A DNA stretch of 26,334 bases, taken from positions 1-26,334 of the forward strand of contig CAIJXO010000109.1 of NCBI GenBank assembly GCA_903824735.1, given 5' to 3'. The notes under the pieces were generated by a model, which saw only the letters and a list, made by a program, of their open reading frames with translations, had not been told where the DNA came from and did not search any database. Made by a program: the position numbers and the translations under genes. This document shows, one piece after another, positions 8,701-16,733 of the stretch. The first letter of the stretch is position 1. Each line of letters begins with the position of its first letter. The stretch comes from an uncultured bacterium (GTDB lineage: Bacteria; Patescibacteriota; Minisyncoccia; Phycocordibacterales; GWA1-40-21).

Positions 8701-9760
8701 TATGGGGGGAGCTTTCCAAGCCGTCTCAAATATCGGCATAAATTCTATCACTTCAATATCTTTAACTCAATCTGGGTCACTGTCGACAAGTCAAATCAGC
8801 TCGGTTAAAATTTACTATAAGGAGTCTGCGGCGGGAATCTGTTATGCTGGCACGGTATTTCCTGCTGGTACAACACTTTTTGGTACCGGTACAGTCTGGT
8901 CACAAAACAAAGTTACTCTTAATGGCACAATGTCAGTCGGCACAAATCCCGTCTGCCTTTATGTCATATTTGATCTTACTGGTACTGTATCTTTTGCCAA
9001 TTTATTTTTTGATGTGGATTTACAAATTATTGATCCCGTCAATGATATTACTTCCGACCAAGTCACTGTCTTGCCATCTACTCCCGTAGACATTACCGGT
9101 GTCACAATGATTGTCGGAGGGTCAAGTGGATATCCGACAATTAGCTTTAGTGCAGCTAGTACCTCTGTGTCCACCGTTTCGGGTAGTACTACATTAAGCT
9201 GGAGTACTGGGTATTATCCGCACACCTGCACTGCTTCAGGTGATAATGGTACTGGTGGTGAGTGGATAACTGGCACATCACTCAATACTACTTCTGGCTC
9301 GGCTTTAACCGGCGCTCTTACCGCACATCGCTCTTACGTTTTTACAATTACTTGTACAAACAATATTGGCTCTACAGTTGCCAGTGTGAGCGTTGTTGCG
9401 ACAAATCCCAATGCCCCGATTTTGACATTTAGCGCAAATCCGACAAGTGTCGCCTCAGGTACCGCTTCAAGATTAACCTGGACACTTGGTGGTGGCCCTA
9501 TCAATGTGCCCACATCTTGTCTCGCTTCAAACGCTTGGAGTGGAAATCCAGCCGTTGACGGGGGGACTTATGACACCCCTGCTTTGACCTCAAACAAGAT
9601 ATATACGTTAGCTTGTGGTAACTCTTTCGGTACTACCACTCGATCTGTCGGCGTCTCGGTTATCGGCGAGCCAGCCGAGCCAGATACTTGTGGTCCGGAC
9701 TATTACTGGGTTATCAGAGGTACACCATGTACAACAGGTGGCGGCGGAGGTGTGGGGGGA
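5716..9760 (+). other. Inferred 4,045-bp insertion splitting the PilW-like gene
   Basis: Removing 5716-9760 joins pilin residues 1-67 to the last 107 codons of the giant ORF and restores an uninterrupted frame of about 174 aa, with KATEI running into GDAFSLTMEDES. The hexamer GAAATT is present at both edges in the same codon phase (Glu-Ile). The insert length is not a multiple of three, and the insert supplies the early stop, a new ATG, a signal peptide, the solenoid repeats and the Ig-like domains. No transposase or terminal inverted repeat was seen, so the mechanism is unknown. A chance 6-bp match is possible, but the pilin halves on either side are the stronger evidence. Confidence 0.6.
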
Positions 9761-10090
9761 GAAATTGGCGATGCTTTTTCTTTAACAATGGAGGATGAAT
9801 CCATAAATCCAACTGTCTTTTACTTCTGGAATAATGGAGCCAACACTTCACTTTATATGAGACAAGGTGCTGATGGTCCAGATCAAATCGTCAAGAAGTT
9901 GACGGCCGATGGTTTAAATATTACCGCGGGGAATTTTACCGGTTTGAATTGTGTGAGTGGTAGTACAAAATGTAATGGTGTGAAAATACATATTGATTTG
10001 GAAAAGAGGGGGATAGATGGGAGTCTACAAAACTATACAATAGAAAAAACCTTCAAGACCACCGTCAACAGTAGAACAAATAATAATTAA
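5729..10090 (+). CDS. Giant secreted beta-rich protein with C-terminal pilin head
   Basis: From the ATG at 5729 the product is 1453 aa. MFFKKGLKLFILGAGIFLLF begins a Sec signal peptide with probable cleavage after ASA (residue 30). Then come ATYYWVG, two long internal repeats (about 119-291 and 322-490) rich in GGTFN, SGTL and ITVNGTL beta-solenoid-like units, a second WKG...W...SNW module (about 706), more GTFxxGSG units, two Ig-like domains (about 1135 and 1230), and a GGGGGVGGE linker. Residues from about 1345 resemble the head of a PilW-like pilin (NPTVFYFWN, TSLYMRQG, EKTFKTTVNSR). The ATG at 5693 would add 12 residues overlapping the pilin stump. Position among minor pilins suggests a pilus-associated adhesin, analogous in place but not in sequence to PilY1. 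Function is inference. Confidence 0.85.
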   Translation: MFFKKGLKLFILGAGIFLLFLLSSYGTASAATYYWVGNSDNSGVTSVNTNWNTSAVACGTTGNKIAAFTTSDILNFTSTCTSNAAIDANLSIATFTMSAGYSGAVTQNAGITLTASTAFSQAAGTFNGSAAAISLGSFTQTGGTFNSTSGTLTITRDGTVWTHVSGQGTFVPGSGTVSFGNGTGAVNPTINATGETFYNLTLNELTNINFLTVTGTITVNGTLLNTKGYIKTGTVNAKGPVTFASACGGVVASASIVANGTTAAQVVTFGGGTSWVPNITINNASATVVYNGTTTFASLTLTAFSGTFDLGVYPLTMSGTGAFSQAGGTFNGGTATMTVGSFTLTGGTFNSTSGTLAIGSNGTNFTHVAGQGTFNPGSGTVSFTGGAFNNIINATGETFNNLTVNLSSTNNTVTVTGTITVNGTLTYLRGLITSGIVQAKGPVVFTSGASVVGTATLLVNGSGAQSVTFGAGSFVGKLTINNASATVVYNGASTLASLDIANGTFALGGNNITVASNFIVGPSGNFKRYGNETITTTPPSFSAGSTATYNGTAASYTLPNYTYTNAHVIIDAPSADTVYNLAANLSSTDLTVASGVLNQRSYSITNSDTITIASTGSWMGTSTGAVTIGTGGVSNAGSISLISPTSILIRSTVTGAQRPWVGLGYYGMTGVDVKDQGGTSPITVYGGIHSGNNDVNWYFSDIPTSPDRIWKGQTSALWSVASNWFEGSVPASTSNAIFSASYKNPATFDANATSPANVIINSGYTSTVTLAKNMSLTAFTQRAGTFNASSYNFTTTGNLSQTAGTFSGGSGVIDIGGNLTVSGGTFTPSTATTSVFGNFDSTGGTISASAGTIDFDGGSQTITGTTTFYSLNKVVSSAANLIFGAGQTFTVMGTTTLHGSSGQLLTIKSSSTPAQWMFDPQGGLDLAYVTVKDSNNISSSTTGLYPTISANNYVGITDGTNNTNWTFTLPTITISATGTQATSTPLPASTYMGGAFQAVSNIGINSITSISLTQSGSLSTSQISSVKIYYKESAAGICYAGTVFPAGTTLFGTGTVWSQNKVTLNGTMSVGTNPVCLYVIFDLTGTVSFANLFFDVDLQIIDPVNDITSDQVTVLPSTPVDITGVTMIVGGSSGYPTISFSAASTSVSTVSGSTTLSWSTGYYPHTCTASGDNGTGGEWITGTSLNTTSGSALTGALTAHRSYVFTITCTNNIGSTVASVSVVATNPNAPILTFSANPTSVASGTASRLTWTLGGGPINVPTSCLASNAWSGNPAVDGGTYDTPALTSNKIYTLACGNSFGTTTRSVGVSVIGEPAEPDTCGPDYYWVIRGTPCTTGGGGGVGGEIGDAFSLTMEDESINPTVFYFWNNGANTSLYMRQGADGPDQIVKKLTADGLNITAGNFTGLNCVSGSTKCNGVKIHIDLEKRGIDGSLQNYTIEKTFKTTVNSRTNNN
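6083..7200 (+). repeat. Two-copy long internal repeat in the giant gene
   Basis: Copy 1 spans about 6083-6603 and copy 2 about 6695-7200. Both start with TTTTCACAAGC and GGGGACTTTTAATGG-like sequence and end with GCTTCTGCCACCGT followed by GTCTATAA(C/T)GG. The proteins share FSQAxGTFNG, GGTFNSTSGTL, HVxGQGTFxPGSGTVSF, INATGETFxNLT, VTGTITVNGTL and INNASATVVYNG. Period is about 600 nt (about 200 aa). This is a recent partial duplication within a beta-solenoid. Confidence 0.85.
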
Positions 10091-10095
10091 TCATA

Positions 10096-10539
10096 ATGAA
10101 CTATCAAAAAGGCTTTATTGCTCTCATCACTATACTCTCAGCGAGTGCGATTGCTCTTTTGATTAGTTCTACTATTTTACTGAAATCTGTTACGGAGGCG
10201 ACTTATAGTATAGATGAGGAATCGTCGGCCAAAGCCTGGGCGACGGTCAATGCTTGTGGTGAATATGCTTTATATAATCTGGCGAGTACGACAAATAGCG
10301 GTGGTAGCGAATGGTATACTTTTAATTCTGCGGGGGACGGCATGTCATTAGATATTGGTGATACTGAACATTCGTGCTATATTTATACTATCGTAGGTAC
10401 TACGGTAAGCACCTCGAGCCCACGGATAATTCACGCTTCGAGCACGGTTAACAACTTCACTCGCAAGCTGTCAATTACCGCCGCAACGAATACACCATCG
10501 GTTATTGTTAGTTCGTGGTCAGAAGTGGCAGATTTTTAA
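10096..10539 (+). CDS. PilX-like minor pilus protein
   Basis: The 147-aa protein starts MNYQKGFIALITILSASAIALLISSTILL, a short basic leader and a long hydrophobic helix in the manner of PilX/GspK-type minor pilins, but without the canonical Glu at +5 (GFIALI). The segment EESSAKAWATVNACGEYAL resembles the A-x-x-A-x-x-A-C-A-E-x-A-L pattern seen after the helix in CPR PilX-like proteins. The rest is Thr/Ser rich and beta-like. It begins 5 nt after the giant gene and is followed by pilM, consistent with a tip or priming role. Lack of Glu+5 fits GspK-type tip subunits, but the family call is by pattern only. Confidence 0.65.
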   Translation: MNYQKGFIALITILSASAIALLISSTILLKSVTEATYSIDEESSAKAWATVNACGEYALYNLASTTNSGGSEWYTFNSAGDGMSLDIGDTEHSCYIYTIVGTTVSTSSPRIIHASSTVNNFTRKLSITAATNTPSVIVSSWSEVADF

Positions 10540-10547
10540 AATATTTT

Positions 10548-11852
10548 ATGGCCTTTAAAGATAAGTTAAAAGAGACATTAACCATCAAGTTTGATAAAGC
10601 CTTCGGCTTGGATATTTCCGACCGCTCGGTGGAAATTATTGAACTTGAAAAAGTCTTTCGTTTTTCCGTGACTACTTATGGACGCGAGGAGCTACCAGCT
10701 GGAGTAGTGGAGAATGGTAAAATTGTCGATGCTAATGCTCTGGCTTTAAAGCTTAAAACTCTTTTGAAGGAGGTTAAACCGAAGCGCGTCTCGACCAATA
10801 AGACGATTATTTCTCTTCCCGAAACTCAAGTTTTTATCGAATGCTTTACAATCGAAGCTACTTTGAAGTCAGCCGAGCTCAATCAAGCCATTCTCGACAA
10901 GATATCGACGATTTTACCACTTAATCCCGACAAGATGTATTGGGATTTTATTCGCAAGCCACTGCCCGATAAGACAAAAGCTTTGATTATTTTTGTCGGA
11001 GTACCGCGTGATATTGCGTCTGGTTATGTAAAATTCTGTAATTCAATCGGTCTTGAAGTTGTATCACTTTCCGTCGAATCCTTAAGTCTAGCCCGAGCCA
11101 TTTTAAAGAAAAGCGATCGTCAGAGTCTGATTATGGATATTGGTACTTTATCTACTAGTCTGAATTTCTTTGACAGTAATGACTGTGCTCAAATGTCAGT
11201 TATAATTCCAATGGCCGGACAGAATTTTACAGATGCTATTAAGGCTAAGCTTAACATCGAGCCAGCTGATGCCGACGAGCTAAAGGCTAAGTTTGGCTTC
11301 AAAAATGGTTCGGAGAATAATATTAAAAAAGTTGTTTTACCAGTACTAGACGAGATGATGAAGGAGGTCAAAGCAGCTATTAGTTACTATGAGGAGAATT
11401 TTAAGCAAAAGCTCGACGATGTCTATTTGATTGGTGGATCAGCCTTGATGCCGGGGATTGCTGAGGAAATTAAGTTGCGAATAGATCGACCAATTCAAAT
11501 TGCTGAAAGCGGTCATAATATCAGTCTAAAATCTTTGACCGGTAAGGCGGGGAATAGTTTCCCTTTGTTTGCAAACGTAATCGGACTTGGTATGCTCGGT
11601 GCGAGCGGTGAATTCCAAGATATCAATCTTTTAAAGAAGATGCCAAGAGCTGAGGTAAACGCAATCGATAAACTTAATCTTTTTAAACTCGGCTATTTAA
11701 GTAAAGTGAATACCGTTCGCGCAGTTTTTAATAACAAATATGTTTTGATTACGGTTATTATCTTAATCGGCGTGATTTTTGCTGTTCTCCTCCAGCAAGC
11801 CAAGAATTTTGGTTATGCGTCAGTTTCTTCTTCGGTCACTGCTGGTTTTTAA
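10548..11852 (+). CDS. pilM: PilM-like actin fold protein with C-terminal membrane helix
   Basis: ATG at 10548 (MAFKDKLKE) is preferred over an in-frame start at 10515, which would overlap the previous gene and add an unrelated 11-residue leader. The 434-aa protein shows FtsA/PilM-like phosphate and adenosine motifs: FGLDISDRSVEIIEL near the start, LIMDIGTLSTSLNFF in the middle and VYLIGGSALMPGI later. Residues after about 375 are an extension: DINLLKKM, a linker, then a hydrophobic helix (NKYVLITVIILIGVIFAVLL) and a short tail. Canonical PilM is soluble and binds the N-terminus of the membrane protein PilN. No pilN or pilO gene follows, so the tail may replace the PilN anchor. PilM links PilB to the alignment complex. 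Confidence 0.87.
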   Translation: MAFKDKLKETLTIKFDKAFGLDISDRSVEIIELEKVFRFSVTTYGREELPAGVVENGKIVDANALALKLKTLLKEVKPKRVSTNKTIISLPETQVFIECFTIEATLKSAELNQAILDKISTILPLNPDKMYWDFIRKPLPDKTKALIIFVGVPRDIASGYVKFCNSIGLEVVSLSVESLSLARAILKKSDRQSLIMDIGTLSTSLNFFDSNDCAQMSVIIPMAGQNFTDAIKAKLNIEPADADELKAKFGFKNGSENNIKKVVLPVLDEMMKEVKAAISYYEENFKQKLDDVYLIGGSALMPGIAEEIKLRIDRPIQIAESGHNISLKSLTGKAGNSFPLFANVIGLGMLGASGEFQDINLLKKMPRAEVNAIDKLNLFKLGYLSKVNTVRAVFNNKYVLITVIILIGVIFAVLLQQAKNFGYASVSSSVTAGF

Positions 11853-11855
11853 GTT

Positions 11856-13037
11856 ATGACAACACATTCAAAGTCACGGACACTTTTTGCGGTTTATTTG
11901 ATGGGCTTTTTGATTGCTTTCCATACCGCCCTACCGACTTATATCAATTCCAGCTTTCTGAATGTTTTCTTGTCAGAGAATTTGGTGGGGGTCGTCTATG
12001 TTTTGGGATCGATTTTTACAATCATCAGCTTTTTCTTCACACCTTCTATCCTAAGAAGATTTGGTAATTATAAGACTGCCTTATTCTTGATTATTCTTGA
12101 GATCTGTTCGTTGGTGGGCCTAGCCTTTTTAAATAGTTCACCTTGGCTACTCTTACTATTTATGTTGAACCTCGTCACCATTCCACTTGTCTATTTTCTA
12201 ACGGATATCTTTTTGGAAAGTGCTTCGACTAATGGCAAAACTGGTATTGTGCGTGGTGTTTATCTAACGGCCGTAAATCTTGCTTGGGCCGCCTCGCCCC
12301 TTATTAGCGGCCTAATCTTGACCGATGGGGATTATTGGAAAATTTATTTAGCGTCAGCCGTCTTTTTGCTGCCAGTTATTTTGATCTTGCTGACGGACTT
12401 GAGACGGCATAAAGATTCGGAATATCAGACGACTAGGGTCTGGCAGACGACCAAGATAATCTGGCGCAATGTCAATCTGCGCAATATCTTCCTTGCTAAC
12501 TTTCTCTTACTCTTTTTCTATTCTTGGATGACAATTTATACGCCTCTATATCTACATAAAGATCTGGGCTTCTCTTGGGGAGAAATCGGCGTGATTTTTA
12601 GTATTATGTTGTTACCGTTTGTCTTTATACAATTACCTCTCGGTCGTCTGGCTGATACCAGATGGGGAGAAAAAGAAATACTAAGTTGGGGATTTGTAAT
12701 TATGGCGATTGCGACCGGCACTCTGTCTTTTGTCGGTCCTGGACAGATGTTCTTGCTAGCGGGTGTTTTATTTATCACCAGGATTGGGGCTGCCGCGGTT
12801 GAGATTATGTGCGATACCTATTTTTTCAAAAAAGTAGATAGTCAAGACACCAATGTTATAAGTTTTTTCAGAATGTGCGGACTGTCCGCTTATGTGATCG
12901 GGCCATTATTTGCGACAGTCATTATCAACCTCTTTTCCTTCGAGATTAAGTATCTATTTCTAGTCTTGAGTTTGATAATGTTTATTGGTCTCAAGTTTAG
13001 TTTGGGCATCAAAGATACCAAACCTACACTCCAATAA
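11856..13037 (+). CDS. MFS transporter of unknown substrate
   Basis: The 393-aa protein has about 12 hydrophobic segments in two sets of six, separated by a charged loop (DLRRHKDSEYQTTRVWQ, about 182-198). In the second half PLGRLADTRWGEKEIL is an MFS signature loop between helices 8 and 9, equivalent to the GxLaDrxGrr motif. There are no obvious substrate-defining motifs, so drug or metabolite export is guesswork. It starts 3 nt after pilM and could be co-transcribed with the pilus genes. Its last 14 nt overlap the end of the RNase J gene on the other strand, so there is no room for a terminator between them. Confidence 0.85.
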   Translation: MTTHSKSRTLFAVYLMGFLIAFHTALPTYINSSFLNVFLSENLVGVVYVLGSIFTIISFFFTPSILRRFGNYKTALFLIILEICSLVGLAFLNSSPWLLLLFMLNLVTIPLVYFLTDIFLESASTNGKTGIVRGVYLTAVNLAWAASPLISGLILTDGDYWKIYLASAVFLLPVILILLTDLRRHKDSEYQTTRVWQTTKIIWRNVNLRNIFLANFLLLFFYSWMTIYTPLYLHKDLGFSWGEIGVIFSIMLLPFVFIQLPLGRLADTRWGEKEILSWGFVIMAIATGTLSFVGPGQMFLLAGVLFITRIGAAAVEIMCDTYFFKKVDSQDTNVISFFRMCGLSAYVIGPLFATVIINLFSFEIKYLFLVLSLIMFIGLKFSLGIKDTKPTLQ

Positions 13038-14967
13038 TAACGGGGATGACCATTGGCTTCTTGGCCGTCTTTTGAAAGAGGTACTTACTAATAGCGTCAG
13101 TAACTTGGTTTTTGACATAATCAAAGTCGATTGGCTTCATGTGCGCCGCGCTAGTCTCGATTGTTCTTTTGACGATGTGTCTAGTCTCAGTTAGTAGCTC
13201 TTGTGATTCACGTAAATAGACGAAACCACGAGAGATAATATCTGGCGATTTCTTGAGCTTACAGGTGGTAGTATTAATACTTGCAATAATGACAAACATT
13301 CCGTCCTGAGCGAGCATTTGGCGATCGCGGATAACTACCTCTTGGATATTACCGATTGAGAATCCATCTACCATGACAAGTCCTGATGGAGCTTTTTCTT
13401 TTAGCACCTGCATCTTCAACCCCTTTTCTGTTTCGCTGATTTCAACGACGCTACCATTGTCTGGGACAATAATGTTTTCCCTTGGTGTGCCCATTGATAC
13501 CGCCATGTCAGCATTCATCTTCAGCATGTAGTGATGTCCGTGAACAGGCATAAAGAACTTGTGCGGAATCTGCTTTTGAATCCAAGCTAGTTCTTCGTGT
13601 TTACCGTGACCGCTCGCATGCACATCGGTATCGTGATAGGTGATGATTTTGGAATCATGACGGAAGAGATTGTCTTTTAATCCAGTAATAGCGCGTTCGT
13701 TTCCAGGGATAACGGACGAAGAAAGAATAATCGTATCAGTCTTGTTTAATTTGATTTGCTTGTGAGTATTATTTGACATACGCATCAAGGCAGCAAATTC
13801 CTCACCTTGCGCTCCGGTCGCCAAGAACATCAATTTGTGTGGGGGATAATCAGCGATATCTTCAACGGAAATAATATGTTCGACATCAGCGAGCTTAAGG
13901 AATTTGATTATCTCCATGTTGTTCTTCATGGCGCGTCCTTCGATCACCAGTTTCTTGCCGTGTTTTTTGGCAATACCGATAAATTTGATAATTCTTTCGA
14001 CTTGAGAAGCAAAAGTGGCAATGATAATACGGCCCGGCACTTCACCGACAATCTTATCAATAGTTTTAACCACCACATCCTCCGAAATAGTCCAACCGGG
14101 CTTTTCGACACCAGTGGAGTCCATGGTAAGTAGGATGACGTTGCGATCCTTGAAGAATTTGTATTGCTCGTATTCTTCAGGGACGACGACGCCATTGTGA
14201 TTTTCCACACGCACATCACCAGTGTTTACGATATCACCAAAGGGGGTATTTATAATCACACCAGTTGAATCGGGAATCGAGTGAGTTAGACCAAAGAATT
14301 TTAATTTAAGTTCGGGTGTAAGGGGAATAAAGCCATCATCTTTACCACAGATTTTAATGTTTAATTCTGGTAGGTGTGGAAATTCTGTCTGGCGCTTTTT
14401 AATCAAAAGGGCACCGAATTCACGAGTGTAAATTGGTGGATTGCCTAGTCTTTCGATTAAGTAAGGGATAGCGCCAATATGGTCAAGGTGACCGTGGGTG
14501 ATGACAAGGGCGCGGATTTTACCACGTCTTTCTTCCAAGTATTTAGTATTTGGTAAGATATAGTCGATACCAGGTGTCTCTTCAGTTTTGAACTGGATAC
14601 CAGCATCGATGACAATGATGTCATTCTTGTACTCAATTGCCATCATATTCTTACCGACTTCTTCGACTCCACCTAGGGGGATGATGCGAATCGTCTTATC
14701 CTTTAGGGCCGGCACGACATCCTCAAATTTCTTGTGTGTACTTGGACCAGTCTTTCGTACTGGAGCCTGCCTTCGGGTATTTTTCAATTGCTTCTTGGCA
14801 TTGTGCTGTAAGCCAGGCATTGATGATAGATTATTATTGGTGCGAATCGGGTGATGTACATGATCGCGCGCTTGTCTTAAGACCAAGCTATCGGCATGAA
14901 ATGGAGCAGAGCGCCTTCTTTCACCGCCACTATTCGTACTGTTCGTAGTGTTGTTTGTTGGGTTCAT
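13024..14967 (-). CDS. rnj: Ribonuclease J
   Basis: The 647-aa protein has a beta-lactamase/beta-CASP core from about residue 93 (IRIIPLGGVEEVGKN). The metal motif HGHLDH is at 158-163, followed by FGLTHSIPDS, GDVRVENHNG, and the beta-CASP segment ATGAQGEE with SSSVIPGNE and VHASGHG. The C-terminal domain ends in RGFVYLRES and KYLFQKTAKKPMV, typical of RNase J. It is a 5'-3' exonuclease and endonuclease in mRNA decay and rRNA maturation. The first ~90 residues are an added basic, Asn/Arg-rich low-complexity tail, perhaps RNA-binding, and contain a near-palindrome at 14870-14888. It is the third gene of the secG unit, 17 nt after the peptide-binding gene. Confidence 0.95.
   Translation of the reverse strand: MNPTNNTTNSTNSGGERRRSAPFHADSLVLRQARDHVHHPIRTNNNLSSMPGLQHNAKKQLKNTRRQAPVRKTGPSTHKKFEDVVPALKDKTIRIIPLGGVEEVGKNMMAIEYKNDIIVIDAGIQFKTEETPGIDYILPNTKYLEERRGKIRALVITHGHLDHIGAIPYLIERLGNPPIYTREFGALLIKKRQTEFPHLPELNIKICGKDDGFIPLTPELKLKFFGLTHSIPDSTGVIINTPFGDIVNTGDVRVENHNGVVVPEEYEQYKFFKDRNVILLTMDSTGVEKPGWTISEDVVVKTIDKIVGEVPGRIIIATFASQVERIIKFIGIAKKHGKKLVIEGRAMKNNMEIIKFLKLADVEHIISVEDIADYPPHKLMFLATGAQGEEFAALMRMSNNTHKQIKLNKTDTIILSSSVIPGNERAITGLKDNLFRHDSKIITYHDTDVHASGHGKHEELAWIQKQIPHKFFMPVHGHHYMLKMNADMAVSMGTPRENIIVPDNGSVVEISETEKGLKMQVLKEKAPSGLVMVDGFSIGNIQEVVIRDRQMLAQDGMFVIIASINTTTCKLKKSPDIISRGFVYLRESQELLTETRHIVKRTIETSAAHMKPIDFDYVKNQVTDAISKYLFQKTAKKPMVIPVIIGV
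14870..14888. repeat. Near-palindrome in the RNase J N-terminal tail
   Basis: GCTTGTCTTAAGACCAAGC is an inverted repeat apart from one extra base, encoding SLVLRQ in the low-complexity tail. It may be another short palindromic element accommodated in coding sequence, or chance. Confidence 0.3.
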
Positions 14968-14984
14968 TATTATTTATTATTAAA

Positions 14985-16730
14985 CTATTGAGCTAGAAAG
15001 TTCCAAACTTTATCGGTCTCGACGTACCATTTATAAATTTGTTCAAAACGCTCTGAGCGATTATTAATTAAACCGGAGCTAAAGCCCTGGATTTTTTGGG
15101 GTAGGGTGTAGATAAATTGAGGGGAGTATATAAAGATGGCGGGAATATCATTTTTTATTTCGGTTTCAAAGGCGGCGTAGTCTTTAAGGCGTTTAGTCAA
15201 ATCTGTTGTCTGGCGGGCCTCTTCGAGTAAATTATCGGCTTTAATATTGGCATACATAGCGACGTTATAACCAAGCACGCGTTGTGAAGAGTGCCAAAAG
15301 GCAAAAAGATCGAGGCTACGGCCGACAACCTGACCAAAAAGTAAAGCATCATATTTTCTCTGTCCGATGACGGTTTGGTTTAAATCGTTTTGATCGAAAG
15401 TCTGCACATCGACTTTGACTCCAAGTAGTGACCAGTCTTCTCTCAGCACCTCAGCGGTTTTCTTCAGGTCTTCAGTATTCGCGGTCGAGATAGTGAAAGC
15501 CAGGGTTTGAGTTTCTTTTTTACTAATAACTTTCTCCCAGATTTTCTTCGTCTCACTAAATTTCCAACCCGCCTTAGTAAGGACAGCTTGAGCTGACTTT
15601 ATCGCTTCAGCCCGATTGTAGAGGGCGGTAGTGGTGGCTGAACGTATACTACTTAAAATACCATCAGGTAGAGGGCTATCAATGCTTTCACCATAACCAC
15701 CCAAGACTTCATTGACGATACGGTCTCGATCGACAGTCATGTTTAACGCTTGTCGAACTTCTTTGTTTAAAAGAACTTTGTTTTGATTCTGGTTAAAGAA
15801 GACACCAAAAACTCTCGGCAGAGATATTCTCTTTTCATTAATGCTATCTAATTTTTTCAATGACTCCAAGCTCTGTGGCGATAGGGCGCTTGTGCTCTCA
15901 ATTTCGCCCGCAAGATAAGCGGAGACCAAATCTTTTTCATTTGGATAAAAATTAAGTCGAATATTAGTGATATATGGCTCCCCAAGAATATAGTTCTGAT
16001 AAGCTTTAAGCTCATATGAAGTTGGTATACCAGAACCGTTTTTATCAATATTCAATATTCTATATGGACCCGATCCGACCGCTGAAATATTAAAAGGACT
16101 GAAAGCCATATCGTCCGGGGTAGCACTTGACCAGATGTGCTTTGGCAAGATGCCGAGAGTTGTATTTTCGAGGAAAGGTGAGTATGGTTGCTTGAGTTCG
16201 AAAGAAATTTCACTTGGGCTAATCTTCTTAACGGTCACACCGGTCCAGTTTGTACGCTTAGGGCTACGCAGGGTGACATTCTGAGCCATTTCAATCGTGT
16301 ATTCAATATCATCGGCGGTTACCTTTACCCCGTCATGGAATCTTGCGTCGTCTCTAATTTTGAAAGTATAAGTCAAACCGTCGTCGGAGATTTTATAGCT
16401 TTCGGCTAAATCTGAAATCAATTTACCTTCCGAGGTGGCACGCATCAGACCTGAGTAGATTAAATAGGTAAGATCGCGGTCAGCATCGGACAATTCGAGG
16501 AGAGGATTGATGAAACGGGGGGAGCCGACTAATCCTTCGTTTAATGACCCACCATGAGCGGGCACAGCAGTGGTGAGGTGATCATTTAATCTGCCAAGTA
16601 AAGACAGGCCACTTATGATGGCGATTAATAAAAAGACAACAACCAAGGTCTTTTCGGTCAAAGTAAAAGCCTTAAAGGTATTGGCCAAATAATTGGTTTT
16701 TGTTTTATACAAAGATTTAATATTTAACAT
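14985..16730 (-). CDS. Membrane-anchored oligopeptide-binding protein (SBP family 5)
   Basis: The 581-aa protein has an N-terminal cytoplasmic stretch, one membrane helix (TLVVVFLLIAIISGLSLLG, about 28-46) and an extracytoplasmic DppA/OppA-type domain. Family features include LNEGLVGSPRFINPLL, LAESYKISDDGLTYTFKIRD, ARFHDGVKVTADDIEYTIE, VGSGPYRI and VRQALNMTVDRDRIV. These proteins bind peptides or other ligands for ABC importers. No permease or ATPase gene is near, and the anchor is a transmembrane helix rather than a lipobox Cys, so it may partner with a distant transporter or serve another role. It lies between secG and RNase J on the same strand. Confidence 0.9.
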   Translation of the reverse strand: MLNIKSLYKTKTNYLANTFKAFTLTEKTLVVVFLLIAIISGLSLLGRLNDHLTTAVPAHGGSLNEGLVGSPRFINPLLELSDADRDLTYLIYSGLMRATSEGKLISDLAESYKISDDGLTYTFKIRDDARFHDGVKVTADDIEYTIEMAQNVTLRSPKRTNWTGVTVKKISPSEISFELKQPYSPFLENTTLGILPKHIWSSATPDDMAFSPFNISAVGSGPYRILNIDKNGSGIPTSYELKAYQNYILGEPYITNIRLNFYPNEKDLVSAYLAGEIESTSALSPQSLESLKKLDSINEKRISLPRVFGVFFNQNQNKVLLNKEVRQALNMTVDRDRIVNEVLGGYGESIDSPLPDGILSSIRSATTTALYNRAEAIKSAQAVLTKAGWKFSETKKIWEKVISKKETQTLAFTISTANTEDLKKTAEVLREDWSLLGVKVDVQTFDQNDLNQTVIGQRKYDALLFGQVVGRSLDLFAFWHSSQRVLGYNVAMYANIKADNLLEEARQTTDLTKRLKDYAAFETEIKNDIPAIFIYSPQFIYTLPQKIQGFSSGLINNRSERFEQIYKWYVETDKVWNFLAQ

Positions 16731-16733
16731 AGG

